From positions 4,650,001 to 4,714,000 of the forward strand of contig NC_056048.1 of the NCBI RefSeq assembly GCF_004379255.2: DNA of 64,000 bases, given 5' to 3'. The DNA is from Salvia splendens (taxonomy: Eukaryota > Streptophyta > Magnoliopsida > Lamiales > Lamiaceae). Positions 1-12,110 of this stretch are shown here, piece by piece. The notes under the pieces were generated by a model. That model saw nothing but the letters and a program-made list of their open reading frames with translations. It made no database searches and was not told where the DNA came from. How positions within the stretch are numbered: position 1 is the stretch's first letter; every line of letters begins with the position of its first letter. Made by a program: the position numbers and the translations under genes.

Positions 1-21
1 ATAATTAATTAAGTGGAAAAT

Positions 22-205
22 ACTACTCCGTTTTTTAAAAGTAGGAACTTTTGAATTGGTACGAGTTTTAATGCAAAATTAGTAAAGTAAGATAAAGATA
101 GAAAGAAAAGTATGTTAATGAAAAATGAATCTTACCTCTTTAGAGAGGGAGGGAGAACTTTCATTAAATAGAAAGTTTTTATTTTTAGAGACGGATCAAA
201 AAGGA
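22..205. repeat. Stowaway-like MITE fragment
   Basis: A degraded copy of the MITE family that is more complete at 62667-62930. Both share a CTCCGT-type end, then the phrase 'gttttaatgca' followed by 'aaagtaag', and a distal 'ttttatttttag-acggatc' block. The outer end lacks a clear target duplication, so the element is probably truncated. The stretch from here to 947 shows no supported gene; part of it should be the 3' UTR or downstream flank of the minus-strand gene that follows. Confidence 0.5.
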
Positions 206-947
206 GAGAGTTCGGTATTGCTTCGAGCTCCTTCTCCAAATGAATAAAAAGAGGAAAATGCAGAGTTTGCAAACCGCAAAGAGAGGGTGATCAGAGAGCT
301 GCGAAATTGGATGAGGCGGGAGAGAGTTGATTGATTTCTATGTATAAAATGTACAGCACCATTTTATGTATAAAATCTATTAGTTCTTGTTCAATGAATT
401 GATATGTTTCTTGTTGACGGTACACCACATGGTAAAACTAATCGGAACCACCATCTTTCCAACTGCATTTGGCTACCTCTCGCGACATGGATGGCGCACG
501 TGGAGGAGAGGAAAGACATAAAAAGGAATACAGGCAAAACACGAGAGAGCAAGCAAGAGGCGAAGAACCCGCAAAGTACATACCATGATACTCTAATTTA
601 CATACAATGTAGGGGTTTTGGTTTCAGATTACAGTGTGTGAGCAACAAAACAAACTACATACTTCAAAATCCATTGAAGTGGGGAGCCTGTGTACCACCA
701 AAGAGCTGCCTTTTTTTTCTGAGAAAATGAATATCCATTTGCCTCTTTTATGAGAAAGAAAGTACCGTGCCACTCGGTCTATCTCTAAGAATACAGGCGG
801 CAGGAACCTGTTCGTTGTGAGGTGGTTTGAGGCATCTCCCTCAGGAAATAGCATCTCCATCACTTCAGTCTCCTGCATATCAGGCCTTCAAATACATCTT
901 TCTTAATTATATTTCAGGCTTCAAATACATATCCTGAAATGAAGCAT

Positions 948-3736
948 TCATTGGCTTTTGATCAGGTCCAAAGGATCATAATCGTACGGATCTCCAGCTT
1001 TTACAAAACGGCCCTTCACACGCTTCCTGACATCAGCTCTTTCCTTGCGTGAAGCATACCTTATTTTTTTATCAAACCTGTCAAAAGGGCACAGCAGTTC
1101 CATAGTGAATTTAGACTCAGCAATCAAATTGGTTCTTACTTATCACATCATAATAGAATAACTGAAGCAATTGTCAAGTAACTCTACTTACTTGCGAGAC
1201 TTCCTTTTCTCTTTGTATCGTAACACTGCATCGTCCCTGACAGCTGATGAAAACTGAACATCATATTGATGTTCCTCCATCATTACTGATGAAAACCCTC
1301 CATTCTCAGGGAGATCTCCGATGTTGCACTTGGTTGTCTGGCCTGAGAAAGAGATTGAGTGGGTAGATTGTGCTGGTCTTGGGACACAATCATTTGAATC
1401 AGATTTACAGCTTGTCATGGACTCGACTGATAATTGATTGCTGCAATCCTGCTTCAATGTTCCAACCTTCGAACTTGAGGCCTGAAATTATTTTTCAACA
1501 ACAATGTATAAGATAGAAAGTCAGGCCAGTAAAAAACATCTCATCATGAAATATAAGAAATAGAAGGCAGACCTTTGCCGTCACACCCTTAACATTGCAT
1601 TCATTGTCATACATATCACGCATTCCATAAAAGCTATCAGCTCCACCATTGTCAAAAAATTGTTGTGTTTCATCACGAGATTCGTCAAAGAGTGCTTCAT
1701 AGTCGTCTAAACTCAACTCAGTGTCTGAGATATAAAAGTTCTGGGAGGGAGCCTCTTGAGTGGGTCCAGGATCTTTCTTTGGCGGACTAGCCTACATGAT
1801 CAAGAAACAGGTGCTTAAAAGTTAGAAACTGCAAGGGTGTAAAATCAAATGGACTTAAAAATTAAAGGCAACAAACTCAAATGATGAAACGGACAAGCAT
1901 AAGAATAATCAAGTAAATATGCTGCCAACCATAACAAGTAACTGTATCCTTTGACCCAAGCTATACGATTTTGACTGAGGGGGTTACACAGGAGCAAAAG
2001 ATATTCGTGAATTCCAAAACATATTTGGAAGAATTTGGGGGTTGTGCCACAGAAGGATCCGTCCTTGAGATAAAGAACAGAGCACAGGGCGCACAGGAGC
2101 GATGAGGTAAAAATCCAGGGAGATGGGGCGCACTATTGTTAGTGATTACAGATTTCGGATACTTTGGTAGCGAGGGCATAGTAGAATTAAGAAGAGAAGA
2201 ATGCAGTGAGATCAATTAAGAAGATATTACCAACTCTAATTAAATCATAATGCCTGCTACTTATGTTAAAGAAGTAGGGTGGCTAAGTTTATGCACTTGT
2301 TATTTCTTGGACCTGCACTTTGGAAAAGTATTATACTTATCTGTTATAAGGGTATGAAATGGTATTGCAAAATCGATAGAAATTTGTAGTAAGGATTACA
2401 AATCATCGATTTCTTGTTTATTGTGATACCTATAAGTTATGTTACTCCATTATTTAAAAGCTTCTAAATAAGTGGATACAAACTTAGGGAAGTTGAAGGA
2501 GTCAGTTCTTTCTGAGTCAGTAATTAGCAGTATAAATTATTTTCTTTGATCAATCCAACAGCACCCTAGTTCATTTTGAAATCCTTTAGAAATTTATTAT
2601 ATTTCAAGTCAAGAAAAGAATCGGAGGAAATGGTTCTAGTGAGGTTAAAACAAGTGTAGAGGTTAGAATTAATAGTATAAAGTAAGGTTAGTAACATACC
2701 TTCATGAAGCTTGGCTCAACCAACCTCAGCAACAGCCAAAAGAGCATGAATGCAGGGGAATCGGACCTATTATACATTAAGTTGAGACTAGATGATTTCT
2801 CTTTTGTAAATCAGAAGAAAAGGAAAGTAAATAAACTAGTACGAAAAATAGAATGATGATTTAGGGAAAGATAATAAACTGATTGTGGAAAACTTGCACT
2901 GTCCTCTTCAAGGACTTAACGAGAAGAAGGAAATAGTTGTAAAACTTGTGAAGAGTTGAGATCCTTCGAGAATGAAGAATAACAAAATGATTTTTGTACA
3001 TTAGGAGAATTAAAAGAGAAAGATGTCTAATCTTAAGCTGAAATCTGTAACCCAACCAAAGCTAATAGCTTAAGCATAAGCAGCCATTTTCCAAAACAGT
3101 ATAATGAGGAACCGTTTCCCCTACAATGCCGTTGGTGTGCTGAGCAAAAGCTCCAACTTTGTTCCTGATGTATTTCAAACTGAAAATTAAGTAATGACGA
3201 ATATCTAAATCATAAATTACCTTCAGGTTCAGAGAATCTAGTGGTCCTTTTCCATCAAACTGCACAGCATCGGGAGCTATTATTTCCATACCAGTATCTT
3301 CTGTACAGCAATCCGCATGCGACAACTCACATCGGGAGGGACTTTCTTCTCTTTCTTCAAGTCTCATCGGATCTGGTTCAGGATTACTAATTGACTTATC
3401 AACAGAAAAGAAGGACCAGATCCTTGAAAAATCAGCTGCCGAAGGGCAGCCAGAATACAAATTTATCATCTCTCTCTTATGCTCAACATCTGAAGCCGGT
3501 ACAGCAGCATGGCCAGACCAGTTGCAGTCTTGACAAAGTGAGGTGCTCTCTTGGATGCACCTCGTTATCGCAGGCTGAGAGTGGCATCTTTCACACAAAA
3601 GCGTCCTCAAGTGGCGCTTCGAAAGAGCATTCGCTGAATGAACATTCCGATCACAGGATAAGCACAAGCAAGCAGCATCAGACCTACAATGGATTATGGA
3701 TCTTTGCTCCCCGCAAAAATCGCATAATCGACCCAT
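948..3736 (-). CDS. COL9/COL10-like: CONSTANS-LIKE 9/10-type B-box/CCT transcription factor
   Basis: Predicted nuclear transcription regulator of the CONSTANS-like group; family members act in photoperiod and flowering control. Four coding exons on the minus strand join in frame: 3736-3221, 1791-1573, 1481-1192 and 1077-948, giving 384 aa, a usual COL9-group length. All introns have GT/AG ends. The N-terminus holds two consecutive B-boxes (about residues 5-90) beginning CDFCGEQRS, with the group-typical [18 protein letters not shown] and a following YSGCPS...IWSF motif. The middle has the acidic [11 protein letters not shown] and FDNGG-DS-YGM motifs. The C-terminus is a CCT domain (about 333-376), starting [20 protein letters not shown] and split by a phase-2 intron. 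A 5' UTR exon probably lies at about 4223-4480, with its donor near 4221. A further exon-like block at 2700-2767 does not fit the phase and was left out. No coding lesion is visible. The exact orthologue (COL9 versus COL10) is uncertain. Confidence 0.88.
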
Positions 3737-4499
3737 TAGAGTTCACCGCTGCAACTATCTACTCTGCAAGTAAATTTCACCACATCGATTACTTACCGAA
3801 TCCAAATAATCTACCTAACTCAGATAGAAATAAAATTTAAAGCAAAAAATCACATAATCAAAGCTTTAACTTCCTGTTCGTGCTTACCTAATTACAAAAA
3901 ATATAGCACACAGATCGTTTCAATGCTTAACTAGCTACAAAAAAGGACTCCTCGATAAGGAGCTGGAAACTTTCAATTGAAAACGTTCTTAGACTAAAAA
4001 GCAAAGCATCAAACCGTAAGCAATCAGTTCTTTCATATTCAGCTGAACATGTTAAACATAGAGAAGAAAAAACCCTTGTTCTCTCAAATCAAAGCCAGAT
4101 CATCACCAAATTAAAGAATAAAAGAAGAAAAAGTACAATAAATCAAACAATCGCCGCAAATCAACAAGATCCTTGACGAGAAAAGAGATTTCCTAGCTCA
4201 ACAACAATTAAAAAAGCAAATTACCAGCAGAAGCAATTGAGGAAGTCGAAACTAGGAAAAAAGCGGTTCCTAGGAGGCGGAGGTGGTGAAGGAGGAGCGA
4301 TGATGAAACTGATAAGACGAAGGAAAAGGTGAAGAAGATAAGAGTATCGTTGGGCAAATGAGAACCAAAAGATGGGACAGTTGAAATGGAAATATCCCTT
4401 TTTCTGCACTTTTTGAATAATTTATTACCACTTTTGTTTATCGCGCGATATTTGTAGAAGTCGCTGTTTCGTTTCAAGCTTGCTTTGGTATCCGACTCT

Positions 4500-5405
4500 A
4501 TCCTACTCTCTTCAATTATTTAACTTATATTCTACTATCAAACTATATCACACCTCACTTTAATAGATATTTTTTCTTGAGTTAGCACTTTTGTAGTAGA
4601 TATTTTTCTTCTTCTTTTTCTAGTTGTAGCTATGAAGATTTTATTTGTTAGATATTTTTGCTGTTTCTCTTTACTCTTTTTTCTTTTTTTGGTTGAAGGT
4701 TCACTCATTAGGCAAGGGTGGTGGCGGACGTTACGTGAAGGATGATGTGAAGTCTCCATCATATACCTAATCATACAATTGTCTGAGGCAAGGAGTGGCT
4801 GCCGCTAATTTCGACTGGTTTCGTGTAAGGATGTGAGGACGGTTGTGACAGGACCGGAAGTGGCGATTTTATAGTGGTGTTTGAACTGGAATTGTTGTTT
4901 ATGATTCGAACCGGAATATAGGCATATTGTATTTATAAGTGTGATTTTGGTTCAGGATTTTTGAAATCGTAATAGGCAATTAACTGAATGTTTTAGATTA
5001 AACCTAAAGTCAAATAAAATAATTAGAAAAACCAGAAAGTTTGTGGAAAATAAAAGTAATGTAGAAAACGAGAAAAATCGATGTTTTTGAACCATGTCCT
5101 TTGTTGAGCTAGTACTCTCTGGTGGAGGGAGATGTTTTGTGCTTTTGTGTTCGACTGTGTTGTTGGTGTGAGCTCTTAAACTGTTAGTTTGGTCTTATGG
5201 TTGTTTAGATGGTCATGATGTATAACTTGATAGATGGCTTTCTTTTTCTCATGATGCTCTAGAAGGTTTGAGCCTTTTGACATTTAAAAAAACACTAATT
5301 GTGTGAAAATTTAAAAATTAGCATTTTTAGGTAAGAATAGTGCTATTAAGTCATATAGTAACCATACTAATATTTTGTTTCGAAATTCATGATTGTGTAG
5401 AAAGT
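4500..5405. other. intergenic, no gene seen
   Basis: Upstream flank of the CONSTANS-like gene. It is AT-rich, with short unrelated reading frames and no splice-consistent coding block or recognisable repeat. Promoter elements for the minus-strand gene are presumably here, but no specific box was convincing. Confidence 0.4.
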
Positions 5406-5661
5406 TATACTTCATCCGTCCACGAAAAATAGTCTTATTTTGCCATTTTGAGATATACACAAAAAATAGTCTCATTTCTAAAAACAAAAAGTTTCTCTCT
5501 CATATTTTTATCCACTTTTTATCCTCTCTTCCATATTTTAACTACTTTTTCTTCATATCTCTCTTACTTTATCTACTTTTTCTCTCTTACTTTATCTATT
5601 TCTCTTTAAAATCCGTGCTGTCCACAAATGAGATTATTTTTTGTTGACGGAGGGAGTGTAT
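5406..5661. mobile_element. Stowaway MITE
   Basis: Terminal inverted repeats are visible: the left end reads catccgtccacgaaaaatag and the right end is its approximate complement, finishing 'ttgacggagggagtgta'. Flanking TA dinucleotides fit Tc1/mariner-type target duplication. The element is about 256 bp, AT-rich and has no coding capacity. The left terminus has drifted from the CTCCCTCCGTCC consensus. DNA from its end to about 6870 shows no gene; it is strongly AT-rich. Confidence 0.75.
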
Positions 5662-6868
5662 TACTAGTATGAATTAGATTAGTACACTAGCTTAAACTTT
5701 ATTATTTTATAAATGATGTTATTCTTAAATTACTTCATTAAAGTTACTCACATTATGTTCAGATAACTTTTCCTTTTCTACGTACATCAATACATACTCA
5801 AATTGTCTTATTTTATTTGTTTTCTTATTTATGTTTCAGAATGTTTTAACATGCTTATCATTTAATAATGACTAAATAAAGCAAACTGTATGAATGATAA
5901 ATTAGGAAATTATGTGTGCTAGACGTGTTGAATACTGAAGAAACATGATAAATGTATTAAATCCAACATAAGTAACTTGAAACTAAAAGGGCAAAATAAA
6001 ATGAATTAATAATGCTCGCGATCATTATCGATCTTGTAATCTGTCTATGACTCTACATCATAATTTCAGTTTAATCGGAATTGTAACTAATGCGTATGCA
6101 GAAAAAATATTAGTAGGGGCTACATTTTCTATATTTTATTTTAAAATGTATTTGTAGATAATTTTAATTATTGATGAAGACTTAAATTGGATAAATTTTA
6201 AAAATTTATAACAAAAAAAAGTTTTTAGTAAGAGCTCAAACCCATGTTATAATAAAAAATATTTACAATAAATTTTTATTTTGGATAATTGGTGTTTATC
6301 AAAGTCTCAGCTTAATCGGCCGAAATGTAACTCAAGCAGATGTAGACAAAATATTAGCAAAGGCTATATTTTATTTGAAAATATATTTTTAGATAATTGA
6401 AATTATTGATGGCTATTTAAATTTGGATAAATTTAAAAATTTTATAATAAAAAGAATCGGAGTAAATTTTTAGTAAGCCCGTGTTATCTTAGTTGGGTCG
6501 GCCTCACACATAAACGTTTTTCTTATGATAATAGAGACCAGTAATTTTTTCTGAAATAAATTTTGTTTTTTTTTATTATTTATAAATTTGTCTTTATTAT
6601 TACATTTATAACAAATTGACTTTGTTGTACCTAATAAATTAACATACAGGAATTTGTTCATAATATTAAAGATAATGCAATAGTAAAAAGTAAGAATGAC
6701 AATAAATTTATAAGAAATCTTTCTACATCCTACATATAAAAGTCAAGCTTTAAGTGAACTAGTATTAATACAACGGCACATAAGTGTTTCAAAAAATTAA
6801 TACAATATCTAATGAGAATATATAAAATAAGAATTCAAAACCTATGCACATTTACGGACATTGAAATA

Positions 6869-6950
6869 TACTCCCTCTGTCCCACAATAAGAGTCATATT
6901 TTGTCATTTCGGTCTGTCCCACAATAAGAGTCATATTTAACTTTTAGGGC
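6869..6950. repeat. Stowaway MITE end with local duplication
   Basis: Begins ctccctctgtcccacaataa, the classic Stowaway terminus. About 25 bp of it (ctgtcccacaataagagtca onward) is repeated with a 37-bp offset at 6877 and 6914. No matching right terminus was found, so this is a truncated end. The following DNA to 7970 is AT-rich with no supported gene. Confidence 0.55.
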
Positions 6951-7976
6951 GTGGGTGGTAGCCCTGAAATAGACTGAACTGTTCACCATCTCTATCCATC
7001 ATTTGGTAGGCTTGAAAACTTGAATAACAATTTTGGATAAGATGGTATTCAAGACATTCGAGACATTAACACTTTATGACCAACATTATGTCCACCCAAG
7101 ACTTTTTTCATTATATATCAAATTTTTTATAACAACATTATTAATAAAAGAATATATATAGTAAAAAATATAATATAGAATTATATAAATCCAAGATATA
7201 TTTTCTACAATAAAAATAATGTAACGCAGAAATAAAATTAATCATATATACAATAAAGTGCAAAAAAAAATTACCTTCATCATGAGTCAAACGCGACGGA
7301 TCCAAATTATTCACTCAAATGAAACAAACCATGTTGCATAGTAACACTATCAATAATAATTATGGGACTCTCGACGGATCCACACAAACGATAAGTACAC
7401 AATGAAAAATTTTCATTAGTATAACCAAAATAAATTAGATATAATACATTTTTAAACATAAAAAGTCATTTAAACATTTTCACGATTTAGGAAGAAATTA
7501 AGAAATTTTCACGACTATTATATAAATGCAAAAATACATTAGAAAATATTACTCCATCATGTATAATTTATTTATAACTATAATCAGCGACCGAAATTTA
7601 TAGTAACAAAGAGCCACGAAAAATTGAACAACTGGACCAAATATTTTTAAAACATTAAAAACAGCCCAATTAAATTACTAAGAAAGGCTCACACATAAAA
7701 AAGTAAAATACATGCAATCCTCTTAAACGGCCCAATTAAAATAACCTTTTTTTAAAAGCCCAACTTCGAATAAAATTGAAGAAGCCCAAACGACTTTATA
7801 AAATGATTAACTTAGTGGAGTATTAACTAATTAAAATTAAAAAGTATAATTAAACCACATTATGATATAATAACATATTATAGAAAAAATATATAAGATT
7901 TTATCGTTTTTACCGACACCGATGAAACCCTAGATCTAAGCTCCTTCTCAGCGACTCCACGTCGAACCGAGAGAAA

Positions 7977-8045
7977 ATGTCGCTGTCAACGGCAACCACG
8001 ACTCCAACCGACACCAAAACCGGCGACCACTTCATCTTCGTAACG
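7977..8045 (+). other. orphan first-exon-like sequence (unrecognised)
   Basis: An ATG follows an 'aaaccctag' telo-box-like motif at about 7924 by some 50 bp and opens a short, GC-richer frame of about 23 codons (starts MSLSTATTTPTDTKTG), closed by a GTAATC donor-like site. Composition and context look like the 5' exon of a plant gene. No downstream exon could be joined, because a decayed LTR-retrotransposon follows at once. Two exon-like blocks further on (9540-9595 and 9705-9780) are candidates but not demonstrable. The family is not recognised; it may be a truncated or duplicated gene start. Confidence 0.25.
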
Positions 8046-8082
8046 GTAATCCATCTCAAAATCGTAGCCAGTCCCTAACTAC

Positions 8083-8373
8083 TGATAATCAACCGATAAG
8101 AAATGACGATACAATAGGAATTGATAACGATAAACAAGATAGAAGAAGTAACCAAGGTTACAATCCTAGCACAAGCGCTCAGCGCACATAACACACAATT
8201 TTCATGACTCCTAACTACTGCCCTTTGCCTTCTATTTATAGCTGCACACTCCATTGAGTCAGCTCAATTCCGCCAGTTCATATTAGACAATTACACTCAC
8301 TTGTCGATGTGGCTTATTCTTCTCCACCTCAGCTTGCTCATTGCACTTATGATGATAATTTGTGATTGCAACA
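8083..8373 (-). repeat. 3' LTR of a decayed retrotransposon
   Basis: Read on the minus strand, the block starts TGTTGCAATCAC directly after a purine-rich tract (cttaagagggatgga, a polypurine-tract position). It contains a TATA-like gctataaatagaag and can end CA at 8083. This is LTR architecture of about 290 bp. The partner LTR was not found, so the boundaries, especially the left one, are approximate. Confidence 0.5.
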
Positions 8374-9180
8374 ATCCATCCCTCTTAAGATTCCTTGTCC
8401 TCAAGGAATACAGAGACAAGTTCTAGTGGTTAATCTCACCAGCAGAATAACTAAGGTGATCAATGGCCAACATTGAGAAGTTGAATGTCATCAACTCCAT
8501 CACTAGAAGTCCTTGCTCCAAACTCCAAGCATGAGCACCTTGGCATACAACTTTTCTCTCCGAAACCCTCAACATATCAGCTTCTCTCAACAACTCTCAT
8601 AACAAAAAAATAATTCTAACTTCATCTTCACCATTGGCTTAGGAAATCTAACTGAAAACCGCTTCAAATTCCTTATCACACTCAAAATGGTAGTCAACTC
8701 CTTTGTTTGTGAACAAGTTTTGTAATATGAAAATGCAACAATGTACTGCACATATTCAATTCCATTCACCTTGCCATGATATAGCCTCTCCCCAGCCCTT
8801 GCATCAACACCAAATTGCAATAAAAAATTCCTAGAATTGCCAAACTCATTTTCATAAATTGCAAGAGCATCCTTCAGAGGTATAATCGGCTCCCCTTCCA
8901 CAGCCATACTCTCCCCATAAGATTCCCCATGCATCTTCCAGTTAGTTGCTGCCAATACTCCCCCCATAAAATTCCTTGTCCTCAAGGAACAATGAACATC
9001 GAGTGGTGATCTCGTCTGTGAATTCCTTCAAAGCACCTGCCGATGCCATGTTGCATCGTTGCACGATTGTGAACTTATACAAGCTACACTTGGAGTGTGC
9101 AGTAGCATATAACAAAAGATCCCCATGTGGATCACACATATGAATGGTCCATCCATGCCACCACCGTCGAAGACCCTAAA
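8374..9180 (-). pseudogene. retrotransposon polyprotein 3'-end remnant
   Basis: The minus strand carries broken reading frames ending in motifs typical of the end of Ty3/gypsy pol (SLRTRN / LFLEDKEFYGG), just before the polypurine tract and LTR at 8373. A diagnostic inverted motif, TTCCTTG...CAAGGAA, occurs twice (8391-8408 and 8972-8989), suggesting an internal duplication of about 581 bp. No protease, reverse transcriptase or integrase domain remains. The two longest open segments here (8587-8985 and 8942-9139) are remnants, not a host gene. Confidence 0.45.
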
Positions 9181-11330
9181 ATAAATAAATTAAATAAACT
9201 TCACAATCTCAACAGAAGATATGTACATCAAACAGTATATAATGGTTATGATTCTGAACAAATGCACATCTTCTATATTGTTGATAATATTTTGCATATC
9301 TAATGTTACACTGATGTCTCATCAGGTAATAAGGTAAAGCATGTAAACCTAGATGAGTTTCTTGAGTTGTCAACTGTTGGATGTTTGTTCTCAAAAGAGG
9401 GGAAAAATCAGACTCATTTTCTATGTACCTTTTAAATAGTTATGTTTTAAATATATCTTACATTTTTCTTCAACTATTTTCTATCATTGTATATTATATT
9501 AAGCAAATAAGAATGTCCTTGTACTTAACTTACTCTAAATGGAATATTTTGATTGTCAAGTGCTTGAAGCTCTCATAGAGACGACTTCAACCAGAAGGTC
9601 TAATCCTACTTAAAAATGGTACTCCACATATGTTTAATAGAGTATTTGTACATAGACATTTTTCCTCTGGATTGTTAAGCAAATTATTTTAACCCATTTT
9701 TAGCTGAGTGCATGCCAGAGGAAGCATTTTCCATAGTTGGTGACCACACCATATTTTGGAAGTGGAAGCCCATTCATTTCGGTATGTTTTCAGATTATTG
9801 TACAGTATAGCTTGCCGTCTCAGAATTTTCATTTAGTTTTGTTCATGTTTATAATTTCAACGGAAGTGGAATTGAGATACTATAATTAATCCTTGGTCAA
9901 ATGCATAAAACTACTACATGCTAAAGTGTGTTACTTATGCAAAAATCATGGAAAAAATGTTTTTTTTTTAAATTTTGATATTTTGGACGTTGTGCAGTAA
10001 TTACATAATTATAACTTTTAAATGTATACTTTGTTAGTCTTTGCACTGCTCAAATGCTTTACCTGATATCTGCTTCAATCCTATCATCATTTAAATACCT
10101 AATCTCCTCCACTTTTGCAGGTATTGTCATGAAAGGAACACAACACAACTTACACTTAAAGATTGCATTACAATTTTACTATTAAAGGTCAACTCTTTAT
10201 CTCATTATAGTCGTTCCATTTTTAAAGAACCAATGTAATAATAATACATCATATAACAACTATTTCGTTTCCAAGAGTTTGCAGAAAATAAACTTCCAAA
10301 GACGAAAATGGATGGCAAAACAGGAAAGTCAGGCTGATATTGTCTAGATGAAAAAAAGTAACAAAAGGTGCCTTAACTCTATAAATTGCTTTATGTGATA
10401 GAGACTCAATCTAATTATTTTTTTGCAGGAACTGACCTCAAAACAGAAAAATAGTGGTAGCAGATAATTAAAGCAGATTTCAGACAAATATTCATGAGGT
10501 AAACAATAATCTAATTAAACTTAATTCTATACTTTTTAAAAATCATTGGAACTTCAGCAATAGCCAACAGCACAGGAAGAACTTTTTATTAGTATAGATG
10601 CTAAAAAAACTCTAAAAAATTCCAGAATAGAAAATAAAACATAGTAGTATTTGAATTAACATATGTAAAGAATATAAACTAGGAGTATAACACAATCTAT
10701 GAAAGTCTTTAAGATATCATTGTATCTATAAAGGGAATTAATATAGTTTATGGCTTGAAGAAAATAAATAAAAAAACAGTTGACCATGAAATTATGTATG
10801 GCACCAGGAAGCAATTCAATTGAGAGCTATCAAACATAGTAGATCAACATATTAGTTGGACCAATAATTATTGAGGTGCCGATAATATGGTGGTAAAGCT
10901 TGTTTTAATAAAAGGGAAAATTTGTTTTAGTCCTCGAGCTTTGGATTGATATCAATATTAGTATGTAAACTTCCATTAACTTCGATTTAATATAATTTGA
11001 ACTACATTTTTATTGGTTAGATTTTTTTAGACGAAAATACTCTCAAACCCATTAAGAGCATCTATGTCAATTTACTCCCCTTCATTTAAAAAAATGGAGG
11101 GAACATTTTTTAGTACTTGAACTATGGATTGGTATCAATTTTGGTCCGTAACGTTTAAAAATGTCTTATGAAGTCCCTTAACTTCGATTTGATATCTTTT
11201 AAACTACTTTTTCACCGTTTGGATATTTTTGGAGCGAAGCTATCCTCAAGTCCCTAAAGCACATTTCAGTCTATTTGTAATAGAGAGACGCGGCTTTTTT
11301 GCCACAATTCAACTTTTCAAATAATTTGAT
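9181..11330. other. gene-poor interval with divergent repeat pair
   Basis: Mostly AT-rich with no supported gene. Two exon-like blocks (9540-9595; 9705-9780, the latter bounded by AG and GTATG) are unproven. At 10915-11030 and 11100-11235 two diverged copies of one sequence follow each other; both contain a 'tttggattg-tatcaat' or 'ctatggattggtatcaat' core and a later 'taacttcgattt-ata-' segment. This points to a tandemly duplicated MITE or low-copy repeat of unknown family. Confidence 0.35.
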
Positions 11331-11331
11331 A

Positions 11332-11531
11332 CTCCCTCCGTTCGTGAATAGGAGTCCCTGTTTATTTTTACTATAAATAGTAATAGGGTCTCATATTTTC
11401 ACTAACTTATTCTATTCATATTTCATTTAAAACTAATACACAAGTGAGACTCGTAATCCACTAACTTTTATTAACATTTCTTAAAACCCGTGCCGCCATG
11501 AAATAAGACTCCTAATGGCGGACGGAGGGAG
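11332..11531. mobile_element. Stowaway MITE with TA target duplication
   Basis: Perfect outer termini: ctccctccgttcgtgaatag at the left and the complement of CTCCCTCCGTCCGCC at the right, each followed inward by a shared AGGAGTC. TA dinucleotides at 11330-11331 and 11532-11533 form the target duplication. About 200 bp, non-coding and apparently intact. Confidence 0.85.
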
Positions 11532-11582
11532 TATCTTTTTGCAATTTTAATTGTTCTATCTCTCTTTCTCTCTTCCTCTTCA

Positions 11583-11993
11583 TGTTAAATTCTCTAAATT
11601 CTGTCCCACATCGACTTGGTGAAGATCCCATCTAATCTATATAAGTGTGGATAACCCTCCCCCTTATGAGGCCTTTTAAGAGGTGAGTGGTCCATTTCTA
11701 ATATGGTATCAGAGCGGGCCCAAGTCGATGATGGTTTTCTCTTTATCTCTTATCTACCTCACGAGTGGAAGACCGATGTCCTTTCCGGCCCACATCGATG
11801 ATGGTTTCTCTTGCATTGCCTACCCACGTGATGGAAGACCGATGTCCTTTCCGGCCCACACGTGAGGGGGCGTGTTAAATTCTCTAAATTCTGTCCCACA
11901 TCGACTTGGTGAAGATCCCATCTAATCTATATAAGTGTGGATAACACTCCCCCTTATGAGGCCTTTTAAGGGGTGAGTGGCCCATTTCTAATA
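11583..11993 (+). mobile_element. TRIM (terminal-repeat retrotransposon in miniature)
   Basis: A complete 411-bp element. Two 121-bp direct LTRs (11583-11703 and 11873-11993) differ at only a few positions and start TGTTAAATTCTC. The PBS TGGTATCAGAGC (initiator tRNA-Met complement) begins directly after the left LTR at 11704. A purine-rich 'gtgaggggg' precedes the right LTR. The 5-bp target duplication CTTCA lies at 11578-11582 and 11994-11998. The LTRs end TG...TA instead of TG...CA. The 169-bp interior has an imperfect tandem duplication (gaagaccgatgtcctttccg twice) and no gag or pol. A TATA-like 'ctatataag' sits in each LTR. It must be mobilised in trans. Confidence 0.92.
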
Positions 11994-12010
11994 CTTCATA
12001 ACATGAACTA

Positions 12011-12110
12011 TTATTATTGCTGGTGAAGTTATGTTTTATCCCAAATCTTATTTACACACTTTATTATTGATGGTGAAGTTATGTTTGCTCACAAATCTAA
12101 TTTACAAAAT
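12011..12110. repeat. 50-bp tandem duplication
   Basis: The phrase ttattattg-tggtgaagtta with its downstream 'caaatct-atttaca' occurs twice with a 50-bp offset (12011 and 12061), immediately 3' of the TRIM. From here to 12849 no gene is supported; the open frames are short and lack family resemblance. Confidence 0.6.

Noticed and set aside
2700..2767. Extra coding exon in the CONSTANS-like gene (codes ...LVEPSFMK)
   Set aside because: It has a good donor, but every acceptor tried breaks the frame; joining 3221 to 1791 directly keeps phase 0. It could be an alternative or non-coding exon.
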